Positions 54,521-63,567 of a stretch of 64,000 nt of DNA are shown in pieces. Position numbers and translations under genes: made by a program. Below the pieces are notes generated by a model. It saw only the letters and a list, made by a program, of their open reading frames with translations, made no database searches and was not told where the DNA came from. The stretch comes from an uncultured Psychrobacter sp. GTDB taxonomy: Bacteria > Pseudomonadota > Gammaproteobacteria > Pseudomonadales > Moraxellaceae. Where the stretch lies: contig CANMUI010000006.1 in assembly GCA_947501045.1 (NCBI GenBank), positions 62,001 through 126,000 of the forward strand. Direction: 5' to 3'. The first letter of the stretch is position 1. Each line of letters begins with the position of its first letter.

Positions 54521-55786
54521 ATGCGTTATGACGTGATTGTAATTGGTGCCGGTATGGTAGGTACTGCGGCGGCTTGGCATCTACAAAACAATGGTTCAAA
54601 AGTGCTATTGCTAGATAAAAAACTACCGGGGTCTGAGACCTCTTATGGTAACGCCGGTCTTATCCAGCGTGAGGCCATTCATACCCATCCGTTTCCGCGT
54701 CAGTTGACTGAGATGGTCAGGGTGCTTCCTAATCAAGGCACCGATATTCGCTACCGTATACCCGCTTTGCTACGCTATCATCAAGCGCTACTCCAATACT
54801 GGAAATACTCAACACCAGCTTCGGTCAAAAAAATAGAGTCCGAGTGGCAAACCTTGATTGAGCACTGTACTAGCGAGCATCAGGTGATGATTGAAGAAGC
54901 AGGTGCTGATGAGCTAATCACTCGTGATGGTTGGTTACAATTGCATCGCTCTGAGGAAACTTTTAAAAGTGCTATTGACGCGGCTATTAGTGCACGCGAG
55001 CAAGGTGTCGAGCACAAGGTTTTGAGCCTTGATGAATTAAAAGCCATGGAGCCTAATGCCAATTTTGATGGCTTCGTGGGCGCGATTCATTGGTTAAACT
55101 CTTGGCAAGTATCCAACCCAAGCGCTTTAGTGAAAGCTTATGCTAAAAGCTTTCAAGAGAAGCAAGGGACGATTATTGAAAGTAATGTCCATCAGATTTT
55201 ACCTGATGTAAAAAGTAGCGCTGAAGATAAAGGCTGGCAAGTGATCGCAGAAGACGACACTTATTATAGCGATCATTTAGTGATTGCAGCTGGGCCTTGG
55301 TCTAATGATTTAATCAGACCGCTTGGTTATAATTTGCCATTATTCCCAATGCGCGGTTATCATCAGCATTTCAAAATTAGTGACAAAAATACTATTCATC
55401 ACAGCATGTTTGATATGGATAAGGGCTTTGTAATGGGGCCAATGCAGCAAGGTATTCGTATCACTACTGGCGCTGAGATGACGACTATGAACGCGCCCAA
55501 GAATTTTGGACAATTAAAAACGGTACTTAAATTTGCTAGAAAGATCCTACCCCTAGAAGAAGCGGTAGAGAGTGAGGCTTGGGCAGGGTCACGCCCTTGT
55601 ATGCCTGATATGAAACCAGTTATTGGACCTGCTGATAAGCACGATAAATTATGGTTTGCTTTTGGGCATAGTCATCAAGGCTTTACCTTAGGACCGATCA
55701 CCGGACGTCTGGTTGAAGAGCTTATCCACGACAAACCTTTAACGGTGGACGTTAAGCCCTTTAATGCCACGCGTTTTTCTAAATAG
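54521..55786 (+). CDS. FAD-dependent D-amino acid dehydrogenase-like oxidoreductase
   Basis: 421 residues of the DAO/DadA superfamily: Rossmann IGAGMVGTAAAWHL (8-21), LLLDKK, ETSYGNAGLIQ, a substrate cap rich in Leu/Tyr, and the C-terminal AGSRPCMPDMKPVIGP and FAFGHSHQGFTLGPITGRL. It would oxidise a D-amino acid or imino acid, feeding electrons to the respiratory chain. The RidA-type gene 53 nt downstream fits an imine-producing partner. D-arginine is a reasonable substrate given the downstream AruI/ureohydrolase genes, but this is inference. AAAGGA before ATG. Confidence 0.83.
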   Translation: MRYDVIVIGAGMVGTAAAWHLQNNGSKVLLLDKKLPGSETSYGNAGLIQREAIHTHPFPRQLTEMVRVLPNQGTDIRYRIPALLRYHQALLQYWKYSTPASVKKIESEWQTLIEHCTSEHQVMIEEAGADELITRDGWLQLHRSEETFKSAIDAAISAREQGVEHKVLSLDELKAMEPNANFDGFVGAIHWLNSWQVSNPSALVKAYAKSFQEKQGTIIESNVHQILPDVKSSAEDKGWQVIAEDDTYYSDHLVIAAGPWSNDLIRPLGYNLPLFPMRGYHQHFKISDKNTIHHSMFDMDKGFVMGPMQQGIRITTGAEMTTMNAPKNFGQLKTVLKFARKILPLEEAVESEAWAGSRPCMPDMKPVIGPADKHDKLWFAFGHSHQGFTLGPITGRLVEELIHDKPLTVDVKPFNATRFSK

Positions 55787-55839
55787 TAGTCATTGACTCT
55801 ACACAAACATCAATTTTAATAAAGTAAGGATAAACCATT

Positions 55840-56178
55840 ATGAAGAAGATCAATAGCAGTCAACGTATGAGCGAGATCGTCATTCACAATCAGACCATTT
55901 ATTTATCTGGTCAAGTTGGTAATGCGGATGATGATATCAAGGCGCAAACCTTAACTTGCTTAGAGAAGGTTGAGGCACTGCTCAAAGAGGTTGGTAGCGA
56001 TAAATCCAAATTGCTCTCAGCGACCGTTTGGCTAAAGAGCATGTCGGACTTTGCCGCGATGAATGAAGTTTGGGATAACTGGTTTGAAGGCGTGCAGCCA
56101 CCAGCACGCGCGTGCGGTGAGTCAGCATTGGCACGTCCTGAGCTATTGGTTGAGATTACCGTTATTGCTGCTGAGTAG
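55840..56178 (+). CDS. RidA-family imine/enamine deaminase
   Basis: 112 residues of the YjgF/YER057c/UK114 fold. Visible: NQTIYLSGQVGNADDDIKAQTLTCLEKVEALLKEVG and RACGESALARPELLVEITVIA; the Arg of PARAC corresponds to the catalytic Arg of RidA. RidA proteins hydrolyse reactive imines from amino acid dehydrogenases to keto acid and ammonia. Follows the DadA-like gene, same strand, ends at a perfect terminator. Confidence 0.85.
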   Translation: MKKINSSQRMSEIVIHNQTIYLSGQVGNADDDIKAQTLTCLEKVEALLKEVGSDKSKLLSATVWLKSMSDFAAMNEVWDNWFEGVQPPARACGESALARPELLVEITVIAAE

Positions 56179-56222
56179 TTTGTTTACTTAATAATCTTTA
56201 TCTTTGATAGTTAGATAAAATA

Positions 56223-56258
56223 AAAGAAGGACACGATATTGATATCGTGTCCTTCTTT
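56223..56258. terminator. Bidirectional 17-bp-stem terminator
   Basis: A perfect palindrome with arms AAAGAAGGACACGATAT and complement and a 2-nt centre, with A and T runs at each end. Closes the RidA gene on the plus strand and the MBL gene on the minus strand. Confidence 0.9.
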
Positions 56259-56271
56259 ATGTTTTAAACTT

Positions 56272-57012
56272 TTATAAATCATGCTCTCGAAGCCAATTAT
56301 CAATCATGGCATTAAGACGTGAACCTGAGAAGCTTGGAAAGTGTCCTCCATGTACGACAAGGGCGGGTAGAGCGTTTAGACGGCGCATGCTTTTTGCATA
56401 ATCAAAGATATCACTATGCCAAGTATCCTCAATGAGCGGGCCATCATAGATCAGGTCGCCGGAGATTAAAGTTTGCGTAGCCGCCTCCCAAAGAGCAATG
56501 CCACCCGGCGAGTGTCCCGGGGTATGAATGACTTCAAATTGTCGATTGCCTAGATCAATGATATCGCCATCTTCAAGCTGTGCAATCTTTGCAGGTGCAG
56601 GGATTTTATAGCCGGAGTGCGAATAAGGCGCTGGTGGTAGGGCATCGAACATCTCGTCATTAACAAACATATCCGCCAAGGTTCGCGCATTATCTGGCAC
56701 CGCGAGAATATCAGCTTCTGCAGAGTGCACATGGCAGCAGTCAAACTCGCTTGCCGCACCAATATGATCGAAATGGGTGTGGCTGGCGACACCGACCACT
56801 TCGCGCTCAGTAAGCAGCGCCACATGACGGCGCAGAGGAACGGCGCCCAAGCCAAAATCTACTAACAAATCGCGCTTACTCCCCCGTACGTGCCAAAGAT
56901 TACAGCGAAAAAATGGCTTAATCCACGGCTCATCAATAAGGGTGATATCGTCGCTCATACTTTGGGTTCGATACCATTTTTCCGGCTCAATACGCGGTAG
57001 GATATGATTCAT
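56272..57012 (-). CDS. MBL-fold metallohydrolase
   Basis: 246 residues with the metallo-beta-lactamase fold: VASHTHFDHIGA (HTHFDH at 78-83), IHTPGHSPGGIAL, LISGDLIYDGPLIE, and a final VVHGGHFPSF. Hydrolyses an ester, thioester or lactam in the cytoplasm; no specific subfamily was recognised. Overlaps the nitrilase gene by 4 nt (ATGA), so it is third in the NCS1 permease-nitrilase-MBL operon. Confidence 0.82.
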   Translation of the reverse strand: MNHILPRIEPEKWYRTQSMSDDITLIDEPWIKPFFRCNLWHVRGSKRDLLVDFGLGAVPLRRHVALLTEREVVGVASHTHFDHIGAASEFDCCHVHSAEADILAVPDNARTLADMFVNDEMFDALPPAPYSHSGYKIPAPAKIAQLEDGDIIDLGNRQFEVIHTPGHSPGGIALWEAATQTLISGDLIYDGPLIEDTWHSDIFDYAKSMRRLNALPALVVHGGHFPSFSGSRLNAMIDNWLREHDL

Positions 57013-57791
57013 AAGTCAGCTCCATTCAGCTTTTGTAGATCTGTTAGATAGTCTTGATGGCTGCGGCTCTCTTGGATTCGGTTTAGGTCTATATCTACTA
57101 TTAATACCCCAGAGTCCCTGCCAAGGCTACCTAAAACTTCACCGTCAGGACCAGCTACGAGGCTATGACCGCAGTAGTGCAGCGCGCCTTCTACGCCGGA
57201 GCGATTAACACAAGCAACGAAACATTGGTTGTCCATTGCGCGGGCACGAACTTGTAGTATTTGCCGCTCGGCATTCGGTAGCATATTGGCAGTAGGGGAC
57301 AGTATGATCTGCGCCCCTGCTTGAGCCAATTCGCGGGCTATCTCCGGGAACTCATTATCATAGCAAATCATTAGCCCTAAGCGTCCGAGCCGGGTGTCGA
57401 TTACGCAGCCCTCTTTACCCGCTGTAAAGTAATCATTTTCACGATCCCACAGCTGACGTTTGTGATAAGTGGTGAGACGCTTGCCAGTATCGTCGAATAA
57501 AACCGCTGAGTTGGTGAGTATCTCATCAGATTGACGCTGGGCAAGTCCACATAAGATATGTAATTTGTACTCGCTAGCAAATTTAGCGACTTGGTTAGAG
57601 ATCGGACCGTCCTCTGATTCGGCCAAACTATCAAGACGATCAAAAATATTGTAACCCGTCAGTGCCAACTCTGGTAGGACAAGTAGGTCTACTTGAGCGT
57701 TGGTAGCAAGCTTGCAGAGGCTTTTTAAAGCTTTTAGGTTAGCTTTAGCGTCGCCCCATGCTGGATTGGTTTGCGCAAGCATTAATTTCAT
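57009..57791 (-). CDS. Nitrilase-superfamily carbon-nitrogen hydrolase
   Basis: 260 residues with the Glu-Lys-Cys triad: Glu41 (LPELALTG), Lys111 (YHKRQLWDRE), Cys143 (LMICYDNEFPE). Related enzymes hydrolyse amides, N-carbamoyl compounds or nitriles. Second gene of the operon, 13 nt after the NCS1 permease and overlapping the MBL gene. It could act on a carbamoyl or amide intermediate of the compound imported by the permease. It is not close enough to AguB to be called N-carbamoylputrescine amidase from memory. Confidence 0.82.
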   Translation of the reverse strand: MKLMLAQTNPAWGDAKANLKALKSLCKLATNAQVDLLVLPELALTGYNIFDRLDSLAESEDGPISNQVAKFASEYKLHILCGLAQRQSDEILTNSAVLFDDTGKRLTTYHKRQLWDRENDYFTAGKEGCVIDTRLGRLGLMICYDNEFPEIARELAQAGAQIILSPTANMLPNAERQILQVRARAMDNQCFVACVNRSGVEGALHYCGHSLVAGPDGEVLGSLGRDSGVLIVDIDLNRIQESRSHQDYLTDLQKLNGADL

Positions 57792-57804
57792 CGTAGGGAT
57801 GCTC

Positions 57805-59139
57805 CTAAGTTTGACTGATAGAAGGGTTTGGACGAGTAAACAACTTTACGCCTAGCCAATAGAGCCCACCAGTAATAACAAAGACCGGTAATGAAGCGCC
57901 AAAAGGTGGCGGCGCAATAATGGCCCAGTAGGCGGCAAGGCTTGCGCCAATCAGATAGGCACCGATAGCCACTTTTGCTGTAGGTCTTCCTAATTGCCGA
58001 CGAGCATGGAGAAGCTCCGCTCTATAACCATCACGGCCAACGAGATAATAATCGACAATCATCACTGAAAACGCTGGAATGAACAGAGCGCCGACTAACA
58101 ATAAAAAGTTTTGAAACTGATCTAAAATACCCGGAATCAGAGCGCCAAAGATGGTAACGACACCGATTGCCAAGGCAGGCTTCCAAAAGCTCATGCTGGG
58201 AGCGACGTTCATACATGATAATGTAGCACTATAAACCGCCATGACATTGGTAGTCATTACTGAAAAGAAAATGACTAAGGCTGCAGGTATTCCAAAGCCA
58301 AAACCGGCGAGCAATCGCGTTGGGTCATAGGTCTGCTCCATGCCGTTTAAAATAGAAAGCCCGGAGATAGTAGCGCCTAAACCCATAGCGACTAAAGCGG
58401 CCATGATATAACCAAAATAGGTCGCCCATATGGCAATGCGCGGGGTTTTACAGTTGCGATTATAGTCTGCAGCTGACGATATCCACGAAAATGCTGTGGC
58501 GATAACGATATCAAAAGCAATACCCAAAGTGATGCCATTACGCGCTTCAACTGGCATATCAAAGAGCGCCGATACCTCGTAGTGTTGATTAAGCTGGTAG
58601 AGGACGATAACGGTAAGTCCTGCCATCGCCAGTGCCGCCCAGCGCTCCACCTTCTCAATGCCCAAATGCCCGCGTAGTACGATCAATACGACGATACTCT
58701 CACACATAATGGTCATAAGTGGCAAGTTGCTATAGCCCGTTGTGGCTTCAATAGCGTAGTTGAGACTCATGCCAGCAAGTAGAGCTTGAATACAGCTCCA
58801 AGCGATCAGCACCCCCATGTTAACTAAGGAGATCATTTGGCTACCAACTGGACCATAAGCGCGGCGAGTTAAGGCCATTGAAGGCATACCGGTATGCTGT
58901 CCCATCAGACCTACTAATAATAGAGGAATAGCACCGATCAATGAACCTATCAAAACTGTGGTGATAGCAGTAGTAAATCGTAAGTCAGGTACCAATAGCA
59001 TACCAGTCAAGATAGTAGTGACGACTATATTGGCACCGAACCATAATGCGAAGGTACCCAATGAATTTAAACTGTGTCCAGCGCTATCTGGAGAGAGGCC
59101 ATCTTGGCCAAAAGGGGAGGGAGAAGCGGATTTGCTCAT
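57805..59139 (-). CDS. NCS1-family permease (cytosine/purine-type)
   Basis: 444-residue inner-membrane symporter with about twelve helices and the NCS1 pattern: LWFGANIVVTTILTGMLL near the N-terminus, QHTGMPSMALTRRAYGPVGSQM, a helix with FSWISSAADYNRN, and a C-terminal PAFSVMIVDYYLVGRDGY. NCS1 members carry nucleobases, hydantoins or related nitrogen compounds with protons or sodium. The ATG at 59139 follows AAGGA by 9 nt; a frame open 27 codons further upstream includes several weaker starts and is ignored. First gene of the leftward operon, controlled from the 50-bp element at 59311. Confidence 0.82.
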   Translation of the reverse strand: MSKSASPSPFGQDGLSPDSAGHSLNSLGTFALWFGANIVVTTILTGMLLVPDLRFTTAITTVLIGSLIGAIPLLLVGLMGQHTGMPSMALTRRAYGPVGSQMISLVNMGVLIAWSCIQALLAGMSLNYAIEATTGYSNLPLMTIMCESIVVLIVLRGHLGIEKVERWAALAMAGLTVIVLYQLNQHYEVSALFDMPVEARNGITLGIAFDIVIATAFSWISSAADYNRNCKTPRIAIWATYFGYIMAALVAMGLGATISGLSILNGMEQTYDPTRLLAGFGFGIPAALVIFFSVMTTNVMAVYSATLSCMNVAPSMSFWKPALAIGVVTIFGALIPGILDQFQNFLLLVGALFIPAFSVMIVDYYLVGRDGYRAELLHARRQLGRPTAKVAIGAYLIGASLAAYWAIIAPPPFGASLPVFVITGGLYWLGVKLFTRPNPSISQT

Positions 59140-59310
59140 TATGGTTTTCCTTAACCAAATTATGTATTCATACCAGTGAATGCAGCGCACTGATAACGAT
59201 AAAATCATCCATAAGTACATCGTATTAAAAAAGCAAGGTTGTTAATTGTGCAGGTGGTAATTTCAACTGTGTTAATAGTAGGGTATGCTAGAAAAAACTT
59301 ACCTGTATTC

Positions 59311-59360
59311 ACAATACCTAAATATAATTTGTCGAACCATGGTAAAATTTAGAAGTAAAC
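59311..59360 (-). promoter_or_regulatory. LysR-type control element A (permease operon)
   Basis: Read leftward, this 50-bp block matches element B at 60476-60525 at 44 of 50 positions, including identical ends GTTTACTTCT and TAGGTATTGT. It lies about 170 bp before the permease start, in the 348-bp space that otherwise has no gene. Confidence 0.75.
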
Positions 59361-59487
59361 TTCTGTTATCTCGTAGTTAAGTGTGATATTTACTTAAAAT
59401 TAGAAATAACTTATCCTTTATAGTCAGTACATAAATGTCAGTCTCTAATACCGTCTCAGTGGTTAGAGGTTTATAGAGTAAATAATA

Positions 59488-60390
59488 GTGTTCGATGAAT
59501 TAATAAAGATTGATATGAAAACCTTGCGTAGCTTTATGGCAATCGTAGAGTGTCAAGGTGTGACTGCTGCTCAGTCTCGATTAAATGTTACGCCCTCTGT
59601 TATTAGTGGACACCTATCACATTTAGAAGATCGGTTGGGCATGACGTTATGTCACCGCGGTCGTGGTGGTTTTAGATTGACTGAAGATGGCGCTGCTGTA
59701 TACGAGGCCTGTTTAAGCTTTCAAGAGGCCGCCGCGAGTTTTGAGCACCAACTGCACTACATTCGTCAGTTAGACTCGGTTAGCGGAGGGCATATTCGAT
59801 TGTGTTTGGCTGATCAGTTGCCAAGCTTTTTTTATCAAGCGCTGCGTCAATGCTTGTCTGACAGTTATAGCAAAAATCCACTAATACATTTTTCTATTAA
59901 CGTACAAAGTCCTGAAAATATGCTGGAGAATTTACTTAGCAACGAGAGTGATATTGGCATCGGTTATTTTGTCAGCTTTCCGCCCCAATTGACTTTTCAG
60001 CCTGCATTTACCGAAAAGCAGGTAGTTTGTTGTGGCCAGCAGCATGATTTGTTTTATCATGCCGATAAGTTGACCTACGCTAACCTAGAACAACAATACG
60101 CTTGGGTAAAAAGAGGCTACGTTGTGGATCACAATATCAATCATATCCGCCCTAAAACGCTAAGTGCTACGACCTATCATATGGAGGCTACTGCGCAGCT
60201 TATTCTTGCGGGGCATCATGTTGGCTATTTGCCTAATGATTTAGCAAAATATTATGAAGATAAAGGCCTTATGAAAATTTTGTTACTCGAAGAGGCCAGT
60301 TACAAGGTACAGCATCACTGGGCTTATCGAGAAAATCTGCATAAACAAGCTGAGAGTTTTTTGCAGCAGATGATCAAACAGCTCCCTTAA
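59488..60390 (+). CDS. LysR-family transcriptional regulator
   Basis: 300 residues. N-terminal winged helix (KTLRSFMAIVECQGVTAAQSRLNVTPSVISGHLSHLEDRLGM, about 11-52) and a LysR substrate-binding domain from about 100. It sits between two divergent or collinear operons, each preceded by the same 50-bp element, and is the obvious regulator of both. The start is a GTG with weak site; ATG at 59515 also possible. No ligand could be read from the sequence; a guanidino compound or its product is the natural candidate. Confidence 0.85.
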   Translation: MFDELIKIDMKTLRSFMAIVECQGVTAAQSRLNVTPSVISGHLSHLEDRLGMTLCHRGRGGFRLTEDGAAVYEACLSFQEAAASFEHQLHYIRQLDSVSGGHIRLCLADQLPSFFYQALRQCLSDSYSKNPLIHFSINVQSPENMLENLLSNESDIGIGYFVSFPPQLTFQPAFTEKQVVCCGQQHDLFYHADKLTYANLEQQYAWVKRGYVVDHNINHIRPKTLSATTYHMEATAQLILAGHHVGYLPNDLAKYYEDKGLMKILLLEEASYKVQHHWAYRENLHKQAESFLQQMIKQLP

Positions 60391-60475
60391 AAACATATTT
60401 TGGATAAAAGAGATATGGTTTCAAACAAACTTCCAACTACCAAGAATAAACGGACTTTACTACGAAAACTCAAAA

Positions 60476-60525
60476 GTTTACTTCTAAATTTTAGCATGGT
60501 TTAATAAACTAAATTTAGGTATTGT
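60476..60525 (+). promoter_or_regulatory. LysR-type control element B (ureohydrolase gene)
   Basis: Mirror copy of element A, 76 bp before the ureohydrolase ATG. It contains two dyads, CTAAATTTTAG at 60484-60494 and CTAAATTTAG at 60509-60518, 25 bp apart. The first dyad is one base off symmetry in element A and the second is degraded there. Confidence 0.75.
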
Positions 60526-60601
60526 AAAAGTAAGTAACCTTCTATTTCAACAACTCGTTATTTCAGCAAGATGAACGATAAGTATAACTAAGGATATAAT
60601 T

Positions 60602-61570
60602 ATGTCATTTAATCAACCTCTAAGCGGCAATGAGATGCCAAGATTCGGCGGTTTTGCCTCTATGATGCGTCTGCCAACGCAAGCTGATGCTCAAGGTTTA
60701 GACGTCGCTTTTGTAGGGGTGCCTATGGATATTGGCGCTTCAAACCGTAGTGGCGCAAGGCTAGGGCCTAGGCAGATTCGCGATGAATCAAGAATGATTC
60801 GCCCGTACAATGTAGCGACTCGTGCCGCGCCATTTGAGTCCTTGCAAGTTGCTGATATTGGCGATGTGCCTATCAATACTTTTAATCTGCTGAAAAGTGT
60901 TGATATTATTGAGCAGTTTTATACCGATAAAATCCTTGCTCATGACGCTATTCCACTAACTTTAGGCGGTGATCATACTATTGCATTGCCTATTTTGCGT
61001 GCTCTTGCCAAAAAACACGGCCCGGTAGGACTGGTACACATCGATGCTCATGCTGATATCAATGATGATATGTTCGGTGAAAAAATCGCTCATGGTACGC
61101 CGTTTCGCCGCGCCGTTGAAGAAAATCTAATCGATGGTAATCGAGTAGTACAAATTGGTCTGCGCGGTACTGGTTATAGTGCTGAAGAGTTTGATTGGTC
61201 AACCCAGCAAGGTTTTCGCGTAGTACCAGCCGAGGAGTGCTGGTATAAGTCGCTTACGCCGCTCATGGCAGAAGTTAGAGAAAAAGTGGGCGATGGTCCT
61301 GTCTATTTAAGCTTTGATATCGACGGTATTGATCCGGCGTTTGCTCCGGGTACTGGAACGGCTGAGATTGGTGGTCTCACCTCAACGCAAGGTATTGAGA
61401 TTATTCGCGGTATGCGTGGTCTTGACGTGGTTGGTGGCGACTTAGTAGAGGTGTCGCCGCCGTATGATCCGTTTGGTAATACTTCGGTACTAGCAGCGAA
61501 TCTATTGTTTGAGATGCTTTGTATCTTGCCCGGCGTCCGCTATGACGAGAAGGTCAAAGCCATTTATTAG
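60602..61570 (+). CDS. gbuA: Guanidinobutyrase/guanidinopropionase-type ureohydrolase
   Basis: 322 residues of the arginase/agmatinase superfamily with a full binuclear manganese site: His125 (GGDHT), Asp148/His150/Asp152 (HIDAHAD), Asp239/Asp241 (SFDIDGIDP). The N-terminal PRFGGFASMMRLPTQADAQGLDVAFVGVPMDIG matches Pseudomonas GbuA/GpuA more than arginase, and the length agrees. It would release urea from 4-guanidinobutyrate or 3-guanidinopropionate (agmatine is possible). Preceded by control element B; followed by the AruI-like gene after a terminator. The GbuA label is the best guess given that neighbour. Confidence 0.82.
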   Translation: MSFNQPLSGNEMPRFGGFASMMRLPTQADAQGLDVAFVGVPMDIGASNRSGARLGPRQIRDESRMIRPYNVATRAAPFESLQVADIGDVPINTFNLLKSVDIIEQFYTDKILAHDAIPLTLGGDHTIALPILRALAKKHGPVGLVHIDAHADINDDMFGEKIAHGTPFRRAVEENLIDGNRVVQIGLRGTGYSAEEFDWSTQQGFRVVPAEECWYKSLTPLMAEVREKVGDGPVYLSFDIDGIDPAFAPGTGTAEIGGLTSTQGIEIIRGMRGLDVVGGDLVEVSPPYDPFGNTSVLAANLLFEMLCILPGVRYDEKVKAIY

Positions 61571-61613
61571 AAATGAAACGCTAATACAATATATAGTGAG
61601 ACCATAATGTTAT

Positions 61614-61652
61614 AAACCAGCCTTTAAAATCTTTTTGAAGGCTGGTTTGTCC
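61614..61652 (+). terminator. Intrinsic terminator after ureohydrolase gene
   Basis: AAACCAGCCTT and AAGGCTGGTTT, perfect 11-bp stem with a 13-nt loop, then TGTCC. T-tract is short and lies partly within the arm. Confidence 0.7.
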
Positions 61653-61743
61653 TTAAATAGCACTATTCATCTGCTACTAATGCTATGGCTCAATGATCAA
61701 GCCTGCCTTAAATATCGATAAAACTTTTCAGGATAATGGACTT

Positions 61744-63501
61744 ATGACACAATCAGTACCCACTTCAACGCAGACGGCAACCACTCGGTCTACCGCCACC
61801 CCAATCACCTGCGGCGAGCTTCTCGTCCAATGGTTAGAGTACTATGGCGTCGACACCGTCTTTGGCATACCGGGCGTCCATACCGTCGAGCTGTACCGCG
61901 GTCTGCCCAGTACCGGTATTCGCCATATTACCCCGCGTCATGAGCAAGGCGCTGGATTCATGGCTGACGGCTACTACCGCGCCTCTGGCAAGGTTGGGGT
62001 GTGCTTTATTATTACTGGCCCCGGCATGACCAACATCATGACCGCCATGGCACAAGCGTTGGCGGACTCTATTCCGATGCTCATCATCTCAAGCGTCAAC
62101 AACATAGCGCAAACGGGCAGCGGCGAAGGTCACCTGCACGAACTACATGATCAACAAGGCATGGTCAGCAAAGTCGCCCTCGCCAGCAAAACCATCTGGC
62201 AACCAGAAGCCCTACCTAAAACCATCGCCCAAGCTTTTGCTTTATTTAATGGCGGTCGTCCGGGTCCCGTGCATATCCAGTTGCCCATCGATGTCATCAC
62301 CGCGGATGCCAGCCACGTTGCCAAGCCGCCTACAAAAAATCAAAATAGCTCAAACCAAACCAGCTCAGACCAAAACAGTTTAAATCAGTCCACAGCATCA
62401 ACAGTTAAATTACCAGCGCCCAATCCTGAGCAGTTGGATTTAATTATCGAGCAGCTACAAACCGCTAAAAACCCAGTCCTGCTGTATGGCGGCGGCTGCG
62501 TCGATGTCGATAGCGATGCTGAAAAACTGGCCGAGCTGATAGACGCACCAACCTTTTTAACTATTAATGCCAAAGGACTATTGCCGCCTGCACACCCTTT
62601 AAGCTTAGGCAGTAATCAATCCCTACCAGCGGGCCGAGCACTGATTGGGGAGGCTGACGTCGTACTAGCCATCGGTACCGAGCTTTGTGAAACCGACTAT
62701 GACACCGTACTCGATGGCGGCTTTCGTATCAACGGCACACTGATTCGCATTGACTGCGATGCCGAGCAATTGCAGCGTCCCTTTATCGCCGATATTGCCG
62801 TATTGTCTGATGCGCAAAGTGCGATTAGCGGACTATGTCAGCGCCTAGAAAAAAGCGCCAAATCAGGATTAGATCATCAAGCTACCAATAAGGTAGAACA
62901 AGTTAAGCAAGTGATGACTCAAGAGATGCCTGCTAACTTCGCGGGACAAAACGCGCTACTAAAACTACTCAGAGATGAAGTTAAAGACGTCATCATCGTC
63001 GGTGACTCCACCCAGCCGGTTTATAGTGGCAATCACGGTTTTGAAGCACTAGCCACGCGTAGATGGTTTAATTCAGCCACCGGCTACGGCACCTTAGGGT
63101 ACGGTCTGCCCGCTGCCATTGGTGCTATGCTCGGATCGAATAAACCGGTGATTAGCCTGATTGGGGACGGCGGTATTCAGTTTACCATTAGCGAGCTTAT
63201 CTGCGCCGCTGAGCTTGAGCTACCACTCATTGTCCTATTATGGAACAACCAAGGTTATGGCGAGATTCGCACTTATATGGAGAATCGCGGACTGCCGCTG
63301 ATTGGCGTCAGTATCAAAACCCCTAACTTTGAGCCACTAGCAGCAGGATTAGGAGCCGGGTATCGACGAATCACCGCTAAACAGCAACTAGTGGACGCCT
63401 TACAAGAAGACACTCAAGGCAAGCAGCCGATCATCTATGAGGTTGATGAAAGTGATGAGTTTCTTAAAGAGTTGGGCGCGGCGTTTAGCTATTTTAGTTA
63501 A
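61744..63501 (+). CDS. aruI: AruI-like 2-ketoarginine decarboxylase (ThDP enzyme)
   Basis: 585-residue ThDP enzyme. Glu67 in PRHEQGAGFMADGY activates the cofactor; GDGGIQF (474) with N-N at 501-502 is the Mg/ThDP site. Segments such as VFGIPGVHTVELYRGLPS and FIITGPGMTNIMTAMAQALADSIPMLIISSV parallel Pseudomonas AruI, which decarboxylates 2-ketoarginine to 4-guanidinobutyraldehyde. An acetolactate synthase-like role is the alternative. A Ser/Asn/Gln-rich insert lies at about 200-225 between the first two domains. Start is the ATG at 61744 (AGGA about 10 nt upstream); an ATG 51 nt earlier has no site. Codons are more often C- or G-ended than in neighbours. Confidence 0.75.
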   Translation: MTQSVPTSTQTATTRSTATPITCGELLVQWLEYYGVDTVFGIPGVHTVELYRGLPSTGIRHITPRHEQGAGFMADGYYRASGKVGVCFIITGPGMTNIMTAMAQALADSIPMLIISSVNNIAQTGSGEGHLHELHDQQGMVSKVALASKTIWQPEALPKTIAQAFALFNGGRPGPVHIQLPIDVITADASHVAKPPTKNQNSSNQTSSDQNSLNQSTASTVKLPAPNPEQLDLIIEQLQTAKNPVLLYGGGCVDVDSDAEKLAELIDAPTFLTINAKGLLPPAHPLSLGSNQSLPAGRALIGEADVVLAIGTELCETDYDTVLDGGFRINGTLIRIDCDAEQLQRPFIADIAVLSDAQSAISGLCQRLEKSAKSGLDHQATNKVEQVKQVMTQEMPANFAGQNALLKLLRDEVKDVIIVGDSTQPVYSGNHGFEALATRRWFNSATGYGTLGYGLPAAIGAMLGSNKPVISLIGDGGIQFTISELICAAELELPLIVLLWNNQGYGEIRTYMENRGLPLIGVSIKTPNFEPLAAGLGAGYRRITAKQQLVDALQEDTQGKQPIIYEVDESDEFLKELGAAFSYFS

Positions 63502-63567
63502 ACAAAGCTTTAGCTAAACATATTGAAGCCTGATCAGTTAAGAAGGTTTGTTTAAAAAGAACGTCTA

